Assembly (NCBI GenBank): GCA_001657385.1
Contig: LYSZ01000006.1
Span: 62,001-126,000, forward strand
From: Parvularcula sp. BBD 1991-13
Lineage (GTDB): Bacteria; Pseudomonadota; Alphaproteobacteria; Caulobacterales; Parvularculaceae
Direction of reading: 5' to 3'
Length of the DNA: 64,000 nucleotides
Positions within the stretch are counted from its first letter, which is position 1, and the number at the start of each line of letters is the position of its first letter. Position numbers and translations under genes: made by a program. A model generated the notes under the pieces. The model did not search any database and was not told the DNA's origin. It was given only the letters and a program-made list of their open reading frames with translations. Below, in pieces: positions 48,747 to 59,389 of the stretch.

Positions 48747-49185
48747 GACAAATACTCCGTAAAGAAATCAGTAAACGTTCCCACGGCGATGCGTCCGCGC
48801 CGCCGGGAAAAGTCATCCTACCGTGTCGGGAAAGACCGGGGACGTAAAAGGGGGCGAACGGAACAGAACGGGAAGAAGGCGCGCCAAAAGGGCGGGCGCG
48901 CAAAGCCGCAAATGGGCCGCCACTGGACCGCCAATGGGCCCGGTGTCGCGCGCGGCGCGACAGTTCGCGACGGAGCGTTTTATCGATTGCCGCAAGGATC
49001 GCATCAGCGTAACACCTGCTGACGGCGGGCGTGCCGCGAGCGGTTCGGGCGGCCCTTCCTTATCAAGATTCAATTTGCATTTGTAAGCGGATCAACCCAA
49101 AGTCGCATACGTGATTCGGCGTTCATGACCAGTACGGCGCAGCGACGGCGGTGATTTAACCGCGCAGAAACGGTCTGTAGAAGCT
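48747..49185. other. Intergenic, no gene seen
   Basis: 439 bp between the divergent starts of the holin-like gene and the antiporter-like gene. Two short frames (48823-49086 plus, 48813-49073 minus) are antisense shadows of each other without family features. Near 49062-49090 it is AT-richer, consistent with the promoter of the plus gene. Confidence 0.6.
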
Positions 49186-50439
49186 ATGGCCCTGGCGACA
49201 TGCGCAGCTTTATGCTGCGCGCTTTTCGTGATTCTGATCAAGGTGAAAGTCGTCGATAAGGCGGCGCGCGCGCCCGGATTGATGATCCTTCTCGGCGCGG
49301 GCGCCTCGCTGATCTACGGCGCGCCTGTTCTCGACGGCGTTTTCGGCGGCGTTCTCGGCGGACGCCACTTGTCGTCGGAGTGGACGGCGGCGGGCGCCGA
49401 GGCGCTCCTCGCCGCGCTCGCCTTCGCGGCGGCGACGCAGTTCCGAATCTCGCGCCTGGCGGTTGTGTGCCCGGCCGCGTTTCGGCTGACCATCGGCGGC
49501 GCGCCCCTGTTTTTCGCCGTGTGCGCGCTGGCCGCCTATATCCTCACGCCGCAGTTGAACCTCGCCGCCGCCCTGCTCGCCGCGGCGGCCCTGACCCTGA
49601 ACGGCGCGGCTTTCGACCGCCGCTCGGTCGCGCTGGCGCCGGCGCCGGCGACGATCAAGGCCGCGGTTCGCCTTGAAAGCGCGGCGATCCTGGCGCTTGG
49701 CGCGCCGTTCGCGTTCATGCTGGAAGCCTTCGCCACCGCCGCCCCCCAGGACATGCCGTCGGTCACGCCGCTCTATGAGGCGGCGCGGGCGCTGCTTGCC
49801 GGATTCGCCCTTGGCGGCAGCCTCGGCCTTGGCGCGGCGTATTTGGGCAATGCTTTGAAAAAAAGGGAAAAAACGCCGCTTACCCGAACCGCGCTGGCGG
49901 CGCTGGCGGGTCTTGCGGCCTTCGCCCTCGCGCCGCTCGTCGGGGCGCATGCGGCGATCGCGGCCGTGGCGGCGGGTCTTTTGTGGGGCGAACAGAGCAA
50001 GGCCCAGACGATCGCCCGCGCACGCATGCGCCACCTTATCGAGCGCTGCGCGACGCCAGCGGCCTATCTCGCCTTCGGGGCGCTCCTGGCCCCGCGGGTG
50101 TTCCAGGCCGATCTCCTGAGCGTCATTTTCGCCCTTGCCGCGGTGACGATCATGCGGGCCGGCCCGCGCCTCGTCACCCTTCGCAAGACGACGCTGCCGC
50201 GCGAAGCGCAGGCGTTTCTCGCCTGGTATGGCGGCGCGCCGGGGGCGGCGTCGGCGCTGTTCCTGATTTCCCTGTTCGACGCGCCCAACATCGTCGCCCA
50301 GGACGCGGTCCTCACGGTCGGCGCGCTCGCCGTCGCCTTCGGCGTGCTCGCCGCGCGGCTGACCTCCCGGCCGCTGCTGAAAGTGCTGCTGAAGGAAACC
50401 GCCCTGGCGCGCAAACGCGCCATGTTCTCCGCCGGCTGA
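49186..50439 (+). CDS. CPA-type antiporter-like membrane protein, motifs lost
   Basis: 417 residues with about 12 apolar segments. The overall order and the late block FLAWYGGAPGAASALFLISL follow the cation/proton antiporter-1 (NhaP) family. Aligned by eye, the TM5 TDPVA block is LNGAAF and the TM6 ESxxND block is ESAAILALG, so both conserved aspartates that bind the ion are gone, while the Glu-Ser remains. It may be a non-transporting paralogue or move another substrate. It converges on the isovaleryl-CoA dehydrogenase gene, with repeat copy 3 between them. Confidence 0.7.
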   Translation: MALATCAALCCALFVILIKVKVVDKAARAPGLMILLGAGASLIYGAPVLDGVFGGVLGGRHLSSEWTAAGAEALLAALAFAAATQFRISRLAVVCPAAFRLTIGGAPLFFAVCALAAYILTPQLNLAAALLAAAALTLNGAAFDRRSVALAPAPATIKAAVRLESAAILALGAPFAFMLEAFATAAPQDMPSVTPLYEAARALLAGFALGGSLGLGAAYLGNALKKREKTPLTRTALAALAGLAAFALAPLVGAHAAIAAVAAGLLWGEQSKAQTIARARMRHLIERCATPAAYLAFGALLAPRVFQADLLSVIFALAAVTIMRAGPRLVTLRKTTLPREAQAFLAWYGGAPGAASALFLISLFDAPNIVAQDAVLTVGALAVAFGVLAARLTSRPLLKVLLKETALARKRAMFSAG

Positions 50440-50490
50440 AACCGGGCGCTTGCCTCGCAAGCGCCGCCGCCCACACCGCCGGGGTCGACC

Positions 50491-50610
50491 CGGAGCCAAT
50501 TGCGGTCAACACGATTCACCATCGGCTCTGGTCAGCATTGGCCCTGGCTTCTTGAATGGAGCGTGCCCGCGCCCCGCAAAACCGGCGGTCCCGTTTTGCT
50601 GCGACACGCT

Positions 50611-50613
<3 letters not shown>
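50491..50613 (-). repeat. Dispersed two-hairpin repeat, copy 3
   Basis: On the minus strand it begins with the TAG stop (50613-50611) of the isovaleryl-CoA dehydrogenase gene: TAGAGCGTGTCGCAGC, hairpin GCAAAACGGG..GGTTTTGC, an outer closing arm CACGCTC, linker, and hairpin 2 ending ATTGGCTCC. It lies between convergent genes, like the other two full copies. Confidence 0.8.
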
Positions 50614-51783
<1,170 letters not shown>

Positions 51784-52171
51784 CCTTAACGCTCCTCGCC
51801 TGTTTCGGTGTTGTTTTGCGTTGTTGTTATTCGCTTTGTCAGACCTGAAATAGGCGTCCCCCGCGCGCCCGGCAAGGAACGCAAGGGTCTATGGCCGGGA
51901 CCTGAAAACGCCGCATAAAGTAGCAGAATATCCTCAGAATAAGCGATAAACGGGCGCGAGCCGCGCCGCGGTCCGAAAACAGGGGCGCGTCCCTGGAAGG
52001 CGGGCGGTGCGCTCGGCGCCCCCCTCGATCCCTTCACAAGGCGCGCGCCCAAGGAAAGGCGTTCTAAACAATTGGCGCGGTTTCGAAAATCGGCTATGCC
52101 CGAAAGTTGCTGTAACGGCGTCGGCGCAACGGGCGCGGCGCCCGGAAAGCCGGAGTGAAACACGCGAGCAT
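51784..52171. other. Divergent intergenic region
   Basis: 388 bp between the starts of ivd (minus) and the TipN-like gene (plus). No gene seen. AT-rich near 51800-51840 and at 51900-51945, where promoters are likely. Confidence 0.6.
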
Positions 52172-54697
52172 ATGACTGCGCCTAAAGACGGAGCCGACGA
52201 CGACGCGCCCGAAGAGACGGCTTCGGACGGCGCCCTGACGGCTGACGGCGCGCGGGTTCGGTTCAAGGGCATTGTCGAGGCGGACCGGCGCGCGCCCGAC
52301 GGCGCGGCCGGCGAACGGTTCAGCTTCATCTCGCAGGAGGAACGGCGCTGGAACGCCATGAGCCGCCAAGTCTGGCAGGTCTCGCGCCTCACCGCCATAT
52401 TCGTCTTCTTTTCGTTCATCGTCGGCCTGCCGCTGGGCAATTTTCTCGCCCACCTCGATCTCACCGGATCGTCGGCCGGGTGGAACCCGTTCGCAGCGTA
52501 CGAGATCGACACGTTCCTGTTCGCCTTCATCGTCCCGGCGCTGATCTATCTCATGGGCTACATGCTCTCGCGGGCGATGACGATGATGAACGCCGCGGAA
52601 TCCATAGCCGCCGCGGCGCAGCAGATCGTCTCGCCGGACGCGGCCGCCGCGCGCAACGCCGAGAGCGTCGGCGCCGTGGTGCGCAGCCAGATGGACTCCC
52701 TTAATACCGGCCTTGACGGGGCGCTGAACCGCCTCGCCTCGGTGGAGGCGATGATCCGCCAGCATGTGGAGGCGATCGAACTCGCCGGCGACGCCATCGA
52801 ACACAAGGCGACGAACGCCGTCGCGCGCGTCGCCGACGAACGCTCCCGCCTGATGGAGCTGACTGAAAGCCTCAACGCCCACGCCGACAGTTTCGCCGCC
52901 GCCATCGCCGAACGCGCCAGCGCCAGCGTCGAAAGTCTTCAGGCTGCGGATAATGTGTCGCTGCGCGTCGAACAGGAATTCGAGGACCGCCTCACCCGCC
53001 TGGAAGACGCCGCGGCGCGCGCGCTGGGCAGTTTCGAAGCCCTGCGCGACGCCTTGCGCGACACCGATGCGAGCATCCGCGCCGGCGCCGAGGCGATCGA
53101 TGCGGCGAGCGCGCAAACTGTCAAGGCGACGCAGCGCGCGCAGGCCGCCTCCGACGCCGCAGCGGAAAGCGCCGCGCGCAACGCGGCGAATGTGGGCGCC
53201 GCCGCTGGCCGCGCCGCCGAGGGCGCCAGGGAGGCCGTCGACGCCGCCATCGAAAGCGCGACGAAGGAAGCCGAACGCATCGCCGCCGAAGCCATCGACA
53301 TCGCCGCCGGCAAGGGCGCGGAGATGCGCGAGGCCACTGCCGCGACCCTGGAGGAAATCGCCAAAAGCACCCATCAGGCGGTCGACGCCGCCGTGGAGGA
53401 CGCGGCCAAGGCGACGCGCGCCGCGGAGAAGGTTTCCGACGCCGCCCGCAAAACCGGCGAGGCCGCCGCCAAGGCGTCCTCCGACGTCGCCGCCGCCAGC
53501 GAGCGCGCCACCGAAAGCGCCAGGCAGGCGATGGACGTCTCCACCGCGCAGGCCGAGCGCATGGAGGAACGCAACCGCGCGCTGGCCGAGGCGCGCGCCG
53601 CCCTGGAACATGAAAACGAGCGGCTGGAAAGCCTGATCGAGGAACAGCGCAAACGCGCCGACCGCCTTGCCGATGCGATCGCGTCGCAAACGGAGCGGCT
53701 GAGCCGGCTGGCCGAAGCGCAACTGCGCGAGCAGGAAGCAGCGGTGCGCCTTACCCAGGCGCAGCAGGACATCCAGGCGAAGGCCGACGAGAAAACCGCC
53801 GCCCAGCGGCGCGCGGACGCGCAGACGGCGGAAGAAAGAGCGCGGGCCGCCGCAGAGGCGGCGCGCCGCGCCGCCGCGCCGCCGGCCGGGAACGCCCACG
53901 CGCGGGAAACGACGCCCGCGGAAGAAACCGGCGCGCGAGAGAAAAAGGCGCCGGCGGCCGGCCCGGCGCCGAGACCTGAATCGGGCCCTGAACCAGGCCC
54001 CGAGTCCGGGCCGTCTGCGCGCGCGGCGCCCTCGGCGCGGCTTGAGGAACTGGCCCGCGACATCGCCGAACGCCGCCCGCAGCGCAAGCCGCCGGGCGCG
54101 GCGCGGCGGCGGCGCGAGCCACCCGTGTCCGCGCCGGGGACGGCGGAAAGACCGCCCACGGACAAAACCCAGCGCCGCAAGCAAGACATATCCTGGCGGG
54201 AAATTCTCGATGCGGCCGAAGACGCCGAACCCCTGGAACTGGGCGCGCCCCAGTCCGCCTCCCCCAAGAAAGCGCCGCCCGGGGGCAAGCCCGCTTCAGA
54301 TGCGTCGCCCCGAACCGCCGCTCCCCGCAGCCATGGCGAAGAAAACGCGATCCGCACCATTTCCCGGTTGCAGCAGTTTACCTATGATCTGGAAACTCGG
54401 CTCTACGGCGACCCGCCGCCGGCCCTTCAGGAGCGCTTCGACCGCGGCGACCGCAACGTCTTCGCCAACCGCCTCCTGCGTCTCAACGAGGCGGACGTGA
54501 AGCGACGCATCCGGATGGAATCGGGCCGGGACAAAACCTTCGAACGCAGGGTCAACGACTTTCTGCAGGGCTTTGAAAGCCTGCTTGAGGACGCGACGAC
54601 GTCGGAAACCGCCGATGAGGAGCTGGAGGAATATCTCAGCTCGCCGCTCGGGCGGGTCTACCTGCTGATCGGCGCGACCGTCGGGTATTTCGCCTGA
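52172..54697 (+). CDS. TipN-like coiled-coil polarity protein (tentative)
   Basis: 841 residues from ATG 52172. Two membrane helices near residues 70-92 and 110-130 (LTAIFVFFSFIVGLPLG; FLFAFIVPALIYLMGYML), then a long Ala/Glu/Lys-rich coiled coil to about 560, a Pro-rich basic linker, and a conserved-looking C-terminal domain (FTYDLETRLYGDPP, RNVFANRLLRLNEADV, SSPLGRVYLLIGATVGYF). Caulobacter TipN, a new-pole marker, has two N-terminal helices and a similar length and coil. Resemblance is in architecture and in the context of other cell-cycle genes; identity needs a profile search. Confidence 0.6.
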   Translation: MTAPKDGADDDAPEETASDGALTADGARVRFKGIVEADRRAPDGAAGERFSFISQEERRWNAMSRQVWQVSRLTAIFVFFSFIVGLPLGNFLAHLDLTGSSAGWNPFAAYEIDTFLFAFIVPALIYLMGYMLSRAMTMMNAAESIAAAAQQIVSPDAAAARNAESVGAVVRSQMDSLNTGLDGALNRLASVEAMIRQHVEAIELAGDAIEHKATNAVARVADERSRLMELTESLNAHADSFAAAIAERASASVESLQAADNVSLRVEQEFEDRLTRLEDAAARALGSFEALRDALRDTDASIRAGAEAIDAASAQTVKATQRAQAASDAAAESAARNAANVGAAAGRAAEGAREAVDAAIESATKEAERIAAEAIDIAAGKGAEMREATAATLEEIAKSTHQAVDAAVEDAAKATRAAEKVSDAARKTGEAAAKASSDVAAASERATESARQAMDVSTAQAERMEERNRALAEARAALEHENERLESLIEEQRKRADRLADAIASQTERLSRLAEAQLREQEAAVRLTQAQQDIQAKADEKTAAQRRADAQTAEERARAAAEAARRAAAPPAGNAHARETTPAEETGAREKKAPAAGPAPRPESGPEPGPESGPSARAAPSARLEELARDIAERRPQRKPPGAARRRREPPVSAPGTAERPPTDKTQRRKQDISWREILDAAEDAEPLELGAPQSASPKKAPPGGKPASDASPRTAAPRSHGEENAIRTISRLQQFTYDLETRLYGDPPPALQERFDRGDRNVFANRLLRLNEADVKRRIRMESGRDKTFERRVNDFLQGFESLLEDATTSETADEELEEYLSSPLGRVYLLIGATVGYFA

Positions 54698-54793
54698 AAC
54701 GCCCGGCGCAAGCACCGCGCCTCGCGGATTCGCCCGCGCCATGACGAAACGCTCCCGCGGCGACGACAGGGCGCCGCTGGCGGCGCCTTGCGG

Positions 54794-54985
54794 TCAAGCG
54801 GCGCAGCGCGCGGCGAAATAATCGATCTGCTCGATCAGCCAGGCGTGGTGGGCCTCCAGCCGGCGCACGAATTCCGGATTGGCCGGCGCGTTCGCCACCG
54901 ATTCCTCGATCCACAGGCGCAGGACCTGTTCCTGGGTGGTCAGCCACTCGACGAGCGAGCGCTGTTCGGCGTGGGCGTGGATCAT
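54794..54985 (-). CDS. Small hypothetical protein
   Basis: 63 residues (MIHAHAEQRSLVEWLTTQEQ to HHAWLIEQIDYFAARCAA), helical and hydrophilic with several His and Trp. It lies downstream of the TonB receptor in the same direction. No family recognised. Confidence 0.5.
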   Translation of the reverse strand: MIHAHAEQRSLVEWLTTQEQVLRLWIEESVANAPANPEFVRRLEAHHAWLIEQIDYFAARCAA

Positions 54986-55025
54986 CCATGTTCTCCTTGT
55001 CTCTGGACGGCGCGCCGCTGACGCG

Positions 55026-55134
55026 GCGCCAGAGCAACTTCAGGTCATTCTGAACCGATCAGTTGCTCTGGTTTTTTGTTTCGTCGCATTTTCTGACGAC
55101 CAACCGGCCGACCGCTCGGTCGGAAAATGCGCTA
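55026..55134 (-). repeat. Second-family two-hairpin repeat behind the TonB receptor
   Basis: On the minus strand it begins with the TAG stop (55134-55132): TAGCGCATTTTCCGACCG. Hairpin 1 has outer arms CGCATTTTC and GAAAATGCG and a nested CCGACCG / CGGTCGG. Hairpin 2 has arms AGAGCAACT and AGTTGCTCT and a nested TTCAG / CTGAA. No sequence in common with the other repeat family except the TAG-GC start and AGAGC end. Confidence 0.75.
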
Positions 55135-57330
55135 GAACGCCTGCCGCCAGCTGATCGCCGCCTTGTAGTTTCGCCCCTGCTGGCTGACGCCGGCGAAAAC
55201 CACCTCATAGTCAGCGTCCGTGACGTTATCGACGCCGAGATCGACCCTGATCCCTTCCAGCGCGCGGATCGGCGGCTGCCAGACCGCGTAGACGTCGCCG
55301 ACTGCGTATCCGTCTCGCGCGTCCAGCGGCTCGTTCACTTCGTCGAATTCCTCCGCCAGGGTCAGCCGCGCGCCGAGGCGCAGGCCCCAGGCCGGCTGTT
55401 TCACGCCGCCGTCAAGGAACAGCGTGTTGGGCGACAGGACCCCTTCCAGGAACTCGCCGCTGTCGGCGTCGACGCCGTTGATGGTCGTGATGTTGCCGCG
55501 CAGATAGGCATAGGCCGCATCATACCGGAATTCGAGTTCGACCCCTTCGATCTCGGCGTTGCGGATGTTCACGTTCTGGCTGGTGTTGCCGAATTCGGCG
55601 CCGCTGCCGCAGGGCGCGAAAACCGCAAGCGCCGGCGCGAAACAGCCGGCGGGGGTGTTCACGTCAAGGCCGATCAGGTTGTCCACGTCCGCGTTGTAGT
55701 ACGACGCCTTGGCGGTGAACACGTCGCCGTCGACGATCACGCCGTCGAAATCAACGCCGAGACCGACCTCCCAGGTGCGCGATTCCTCCGGGGAAAGATC
55801 CTCGTTCGGAATAAACAGGTTGGACACGAATGTCGGCCCGAACGGTCCCGGCGGCGCGCTCAGATTGGGAATGACGAAATGCACCCCGTCGGCGAAGGCC
55901 TCGTTGAAGGACGGGGCGCGAAAGCCCTCGGCGTAATTGCCGAAAATCAGAAGCTGCGGAACCGGCTTGTAGGTAACGCCGACCTTCGGGGAGATCCGGT
56001 CCTCGTCGATGTCGAAGCCGCCGCCGGCCTCGCTGCTTTCGAAGCGGTCCCAGCGGAACCCCGGAATGATGCTGATCTCGCCGGGCAGAGGGCCGAGATC
56101 CGTCAGCGCCAGGTCGGCCTGGACGAAGACGCCGTAAAAATCCGTGGTCGCATCGGGCACGCCGCCCCGCGCGCCGTCCGCCGCCTCGGTGTCGAGCCCG
56201 GTCTGTTCGTCGCGGTAATACTCGCCGCCATAGGTGAAGGTCAGCGAGGCGGACCCGCCGAGAGAGAAGGCCGAACGGTTGTCCAGCGCAAAGCCGAAGG
56301 ATTCGACGGCCCGGTCCGTCGTACGCGGATTTTCGACCTCGTCTTCCTCGACGCTGTTGTCGCTGAAATAGCCGACAAGGTTCATGTTGACGAGGTCGCT
56401 CGCCGGGTTCCAGTTCACGCCCGCCTGCACCGTCGTGTTGAGGGCGTCGCGGAACACAAGCTCGTTCGCCGGGCCGGCGGTGTTGGCGCCCTGCGGGTTC
56501 TGCGGGTCGGTCGAGTCGGCGTTGAAGCGCATGTAGGACGCAAACAGTTCGATCTCGTCCGTCGGCCGGAAGGTCGTTTTCAACAGCGATGAGAGAATTT
56601 CATCGTCCGCCGGCAGGTCGGCGCCGCTGCCCAGCTCAACGTCCCCGGAATTGCGGTACGTCATGTGGCCGACGACGTCGAAGCGCCCGTCCCGCGAGCG
56701 CCAGACCCCCGTTCCGCCGACGCGGTATTCGTCGTTCGCGGACTGATAGCCGCTGTTAAGACGCACCCCGACGGTTTCGCCCTCGTCAAGGAAATCAGCC
56801 GCAGTGATCGTCCGCGCCGCGACGACGCCGCCAAGCGCGCCGGAGCCGTACAGCGCCGATGTCGGACCGCGCACCACTTCCACCGCCTGCACCAGTTCCG
56901 GATCGAGGAAGAACCGCCCGTCATGGCCGGAAACGAAGCTCTGGCGCGCACCGTCCAGGAAGATCAGGACGCCGTCCCCGGACAGTCCGCGCACGGTCAC
57001 GGCGTCGCCGGTGCGCCGCGGGCCGGAATCGAAGGTCGCGCCGGGTATGGCGTCGAAAACGTCGCTCAGCGTGGACGGATTGAAGTCGAGAATCGCCTCG
57101 CGGTCCACCACCGTCACCTGGCCGGGGTAATCATAGGCCGGGATCGGATTGCGCGTGGCGTAGACCGTGATTTCATCGAGGTCGCCTTCCGCCGTCGCCG
57201 CGGCCGTTTCCGCCCAAGCGCCCGGCGCGAACGTAGCAGCGGCAATCCCGCCGGCGAGCGCTGCGGCGCGCGCGCTGGCGGATGCATTAACGGATGCCTT
57301 GAATTTCCCCTTCACGAAAAACCCCTTCAT
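55132..57330 (-). CDS. TonB-dependent receptor, heme/iron type
   Basis: 732 residues with a signal peptide (AAALAGGIAAATFAPGAWA, cleavage near 40), a plug domain (PGQVTVVDREAILDFNPSTL, VRGLSGDGVLIFLDGARQS, VEVVRGPTSALYGSGALGG) and a 22-strand barrel ending with aromatic WRQAF. Family look is the hemoglobin/transferrin/heme group; substrate not proven. Two Fur-like boxes lie between it and the divergent lipoprotein gene. Confidence 0.9.
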   Translation of the reverse strand: MKGFFVKGKFKASVNASASARAAALAGGIAAATFAPGAWAETAAATAEGDLDEITVYATRNPIPAYDYPGQVTVVDREAILDFNPSTLSDVFDAIPGATFDSGPRRTGDAVTVRGLSGDGVLIFLDGARQSFVSGHDGRFFLDPELVQAVEVVRGPTSALYGSGALGGVVAARTITAADFLDEGETVGVRLNSGYQSANDEYRVGGTGVWRSRDGRFDVVGHMTYRNSGDVELGSGADLPADDEILSSLLKTTFRPTDEIELFASYMRFNADSTDPQNPQGANTAGPANELVFRDALNTTVQAGVNWNPASDLVNMNLVGYFSDNSVEEDEVENPRTTDRAVESFGFALDNRSAFSLGGSASLTFTYGGEYYRDEQTGLDTEAADGARGGVPDATTDFYGVFVQADLALTDLGPLPGEISIIPGFRWDRFESSEAGGGFDIDEDRISPKVGVTYKPVPQLLIFGNYAEGFRAPSFNEAFADGVHFVIPNLSAPPGPFGPTFVSNLFIPNEDLSPEESRTWEVGLGVDFDGVIVDGDVFTAKASYYNADVDNLIGLDVNTPAGCFAPALAVFAPCGSGAEFGNTSQNVNIRNAEIEGVELEFRYDAAYAYLRGNITTINGVDADSGEFLEGVLSPNTLFLDGGVKQPAWGLRLGARLTLAEEFDEVNEPLDARDGYAVGDVYAVWQPPIRALEGIRVDLGVDNVTDADYEVVFAGVSQQGRNYKAAISWRQAF

Positions 57331-57359
57331 CGAAGCCTCTTTCTAATGCGGATTGAATT

Positions 57360-57378
57360 GATAATGATTTGCAGTTAC
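57360..57378. promoter_or_regulatory. Fur-type box 1
   Basis: GATAATGATTTGCAGTTAC matches 13 of 19 positions of the classical iron box, with the left half perfect. It lies 30 bp before the TonB receptor start. Confidence 0.6.
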
Positions 57379-57408
57379 AGTTATCCGTATCAGGGTGTTT
57401 TTGCGATT

Positions 57409-57427
57409 GCAAGTCAGAATCGTTATC
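57409..57427. promoter_or_regulatory. Fur-type box 2
   Basis: GCAAGTCAGAATCGTTATC has the right half of the iron box (12 of 19 positions). With box 1 it would let Fur repress both divergent genes. Confidence 0.4.
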
Positions 57428-57619
57428 ACTAAAAGGAGGCGAGCACCCGTCTCCGCCGCGCCCGACGCCGCCGCAAGGACGGCCGGGACACGGACGCCAA
57501 GACGACATCGAAGACGGCGCAGCAACAGCGCAAAACCAGGGACGCCGAAGTCCGCAGGACCGAGAGACAGACAAATGCACCCAAGCCGCACCATCCACGC
57601 CATAACGAAGGGGTTCGCC

Positions 57620-58732
57620 ATGACCGTCGCCACATCCACCGCCTCACTCGCCGCCGGCGCCCTCGCGCGCCGCATCACCGGGGCCCTCGTCCTCGCCCTC
57701 GCCCTTACCGCCTGCGCCACGATGGAGGCGCAGCAGGCGGGCGAGGCGCGCGCGGATCGGACAACCGCTCAAAGCGCCGGCGAGGCGCGCGAGGCTTTCC
57801 GCAAAGACCGCGAGGCCATTCTCTCCATGGCCGGCAATTACCGCGTCACGTTCGATTTCCGCGAGACCGTCGCCCTCGCCGAAGGCTACGAGCTGAAAGC
57901 GCCCAAGCTCTCCGGCGGGGACGAGGTCGTGCGCGTTCTCGAGGATCGCGGCGATTTCATCAGCATGCAGCACATTCTCGTGGTCGGCGGCGACGAAAAG
58001 TTCCCCGTCAAGCACTGGCGCCAGGACTGGATTTACGAGCCCGAAAGCGTGCTCGTCTTTGTCGGCGGCAACGCCTGGGAAAAACGCCCGCTGAGCCCCG
58101 AGGAACGCAAGGGCAAGTGGGCGCAGATCGTCTACCAGGTGGACGACGCCCCGCGTTACGGCGCGCTCGCTGCATGGGAACACGAAAACGGCAACTCGTC
58201 CTGGACGCCGCCGGCGGAATGGCGGCCCCTGCCGCGCCGCGACGCCACCACCCGCGACGACTACCACGCCATCAAGGCGGTCAACCGCCACGTCATCACG
58301 CCCGACGGCTGGGTGCACGAACAGGACAACACCAAGCTGGTGCTCGACGAGGGCGAGCCCTATGCGCTCGCCCGCGAAGTCGGCGTCAACACCTATCGCC
58401 GGTTCGACGCGTTCGACGTTTCCGTCGCCGAGAATTACTGGGCCGAGACGGCGGCGTACTGGGCCGCCGTGCGGGAGGAATGGACGCGCATGGAAACGGA
58501 AAACGAGGCCTTCGCGATTACGCTGGTTGGCGAGCCGGAGGAACTCTATTTCGAGATCCTGGGCCTCGCCGAAGCCTACCGCAACGACGAAAAGCCGCTC
58601 GCCGAAGCAAGCGCGGACGCGCGCGGCGTGATCGCCGATTACACCGAAACCGATATCGGCTCGCTCGGCTCGCGGCTCAACCGGCCGAGCCGGACCGTGA
58701 GCGCCAACGCTGACGCCGCGGGCGCGCTTTAG
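57620..58732 (+). CDS. DUF6607-type lipoprotein
   Basis: 370 residues from ATG 57620 (AAGGGG 7 bases before). Lipobox LALALTACATM. The mature protein has blocks GNYRVTFDFRETVALAEGYEL, MQHILVVGG, KHWRQDWIYEPESVLVFVG, QIVYQVDDAPRYGALAAW and WVHEQDNTKLVLDEG, matching the DUF6607 family. In many bacteria it is adjacent to a TonB receptor for heme or siderophore, as here. Molecular function is unknown. Confidence 0.75.
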   Translation: MTVATSTASLAAGALARRITGALVLALALTACATMEAQQAGEARADRTTAQSAGEAREAFRKDREAILSMAGNYRVTFDFRETVALAEGYELKAPKLSGGDEVVRVLEDRGDFISMQHILVVGGDEKFPVKHWRQDWIYEPESVLVFVGGNAWEKRPLSPEERKGKWAQIVYQVDDAPRYGALAAWEHENGNSSWTPPAEWRPLPRRDATTRDDYHAIKAVNRHVITPDGWVHEQDNTKLVLDEGEPYALAREVGVNTYRRFDAFDVSVAENYWAETAAYWAAVREEWTRMETENEAFAITLVGEPEELYFEILGLAEAYRNDEKPLAEASADARGVIADYTETDIGSLGSRLNRPSRTVSANADAAGAL

Positions 58733-58747
58733 GACGAAGCGTCCGAT

Positions 58748-59389
58748 CTAGTTGAGCGGTTCCGACGAGGACAGGGCGGCGCGCGCAGCGTCGCCCTTTT
58801 CATAGGTCCAGGCGGCGATGTCAGGGATGACCTGCGCGAATGCGTCGTTCAGCGCCGCGACCGCCGCATCCGCGTCCGCGCCGCGCGCCGGCGACGCCGC
58901 GTCGAACAGGCGCGCGGCGTAAATCTCGCCCTTGCCGTCGCTGAGCCGCGCGAAGATCGACAGGCGCGCCTCCTTGGAGCCGTTCTGAAGGAACATCTCC
59001 ATGCGGCGAATATCCGTTTCCAGAACAATATCGCCAAGGGGAATGGCCGTGCGGTCGCCCACCGCGAGGATGCGTCCCGCGTCCTCGAACGTCTGCACAA
59101 GCGCGATGCGGAACAGGCGCGGCGCGCGGTCGGTCCATTCCGCGCCGGTCAGGAATTCGATCTTGCCGGGCGCGGAGGAAACCGCGATGCGCGTGGTGTT
59201 GTAAATGCCGGCGGCGCGGGGATCCTCCACGGTCAGCGACCAGTCGAGCGGCGCGCCCTCAAGCGCGGCGCCGGCGGCGGCGGCGATGTGATAGCGCGGC
59301 GCCGGCGGCGGCGTCTCCGGCAAGAGCGACACGCAGCCGGACGCGAACAAGGCGAAACTGAGCGCCGTCCAGCGGGCGAACTCCTTCAT
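58748..59389 (-). CDS. ABC-type transport auxiliary lipoprotein of an MCE system
   Basis: 213 residues. Signal with lipobox FALFASGC. Contains the PqiC/ABC_trans_aux fold: RIAVSSAPGKIEFLTGAEWTDRAPRLF (blocks), FEDAGRILAVGDRT and a long C-terminal helix. Last of the four-gene MCE transporter on the minus strand; it overlaps the MlaD-like stop by one base. It should sit in the outer membrane as the partner of the MCE ring. Confidence 0.88.
   Translation of the reverse strand: MKEFARWTALSFALFASGCVSLLPETPPPAPRYHIAAAAGAALEGAPLDWSLTVEDPRAAGIYNTTRIAVSSAPGKIEFLTGAEWTDRAPRLFRIALVQTFEDAGRILAVGDRTAIPLGDIVLETDIRRMEMFLQNGSKEARLSIFARLSDGKGEIYAARLFDAASPARGADADAAVAALNDAFAQVIPDIAAWTYEKGDAARAALSSSEPLN

Noticed and set aside
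50063-50522. Frame through the repeat (HRLWSALAL..)
   Set aside because: Translations of the repeat region recur in different frames at each copy; it is a non-coding repeat.
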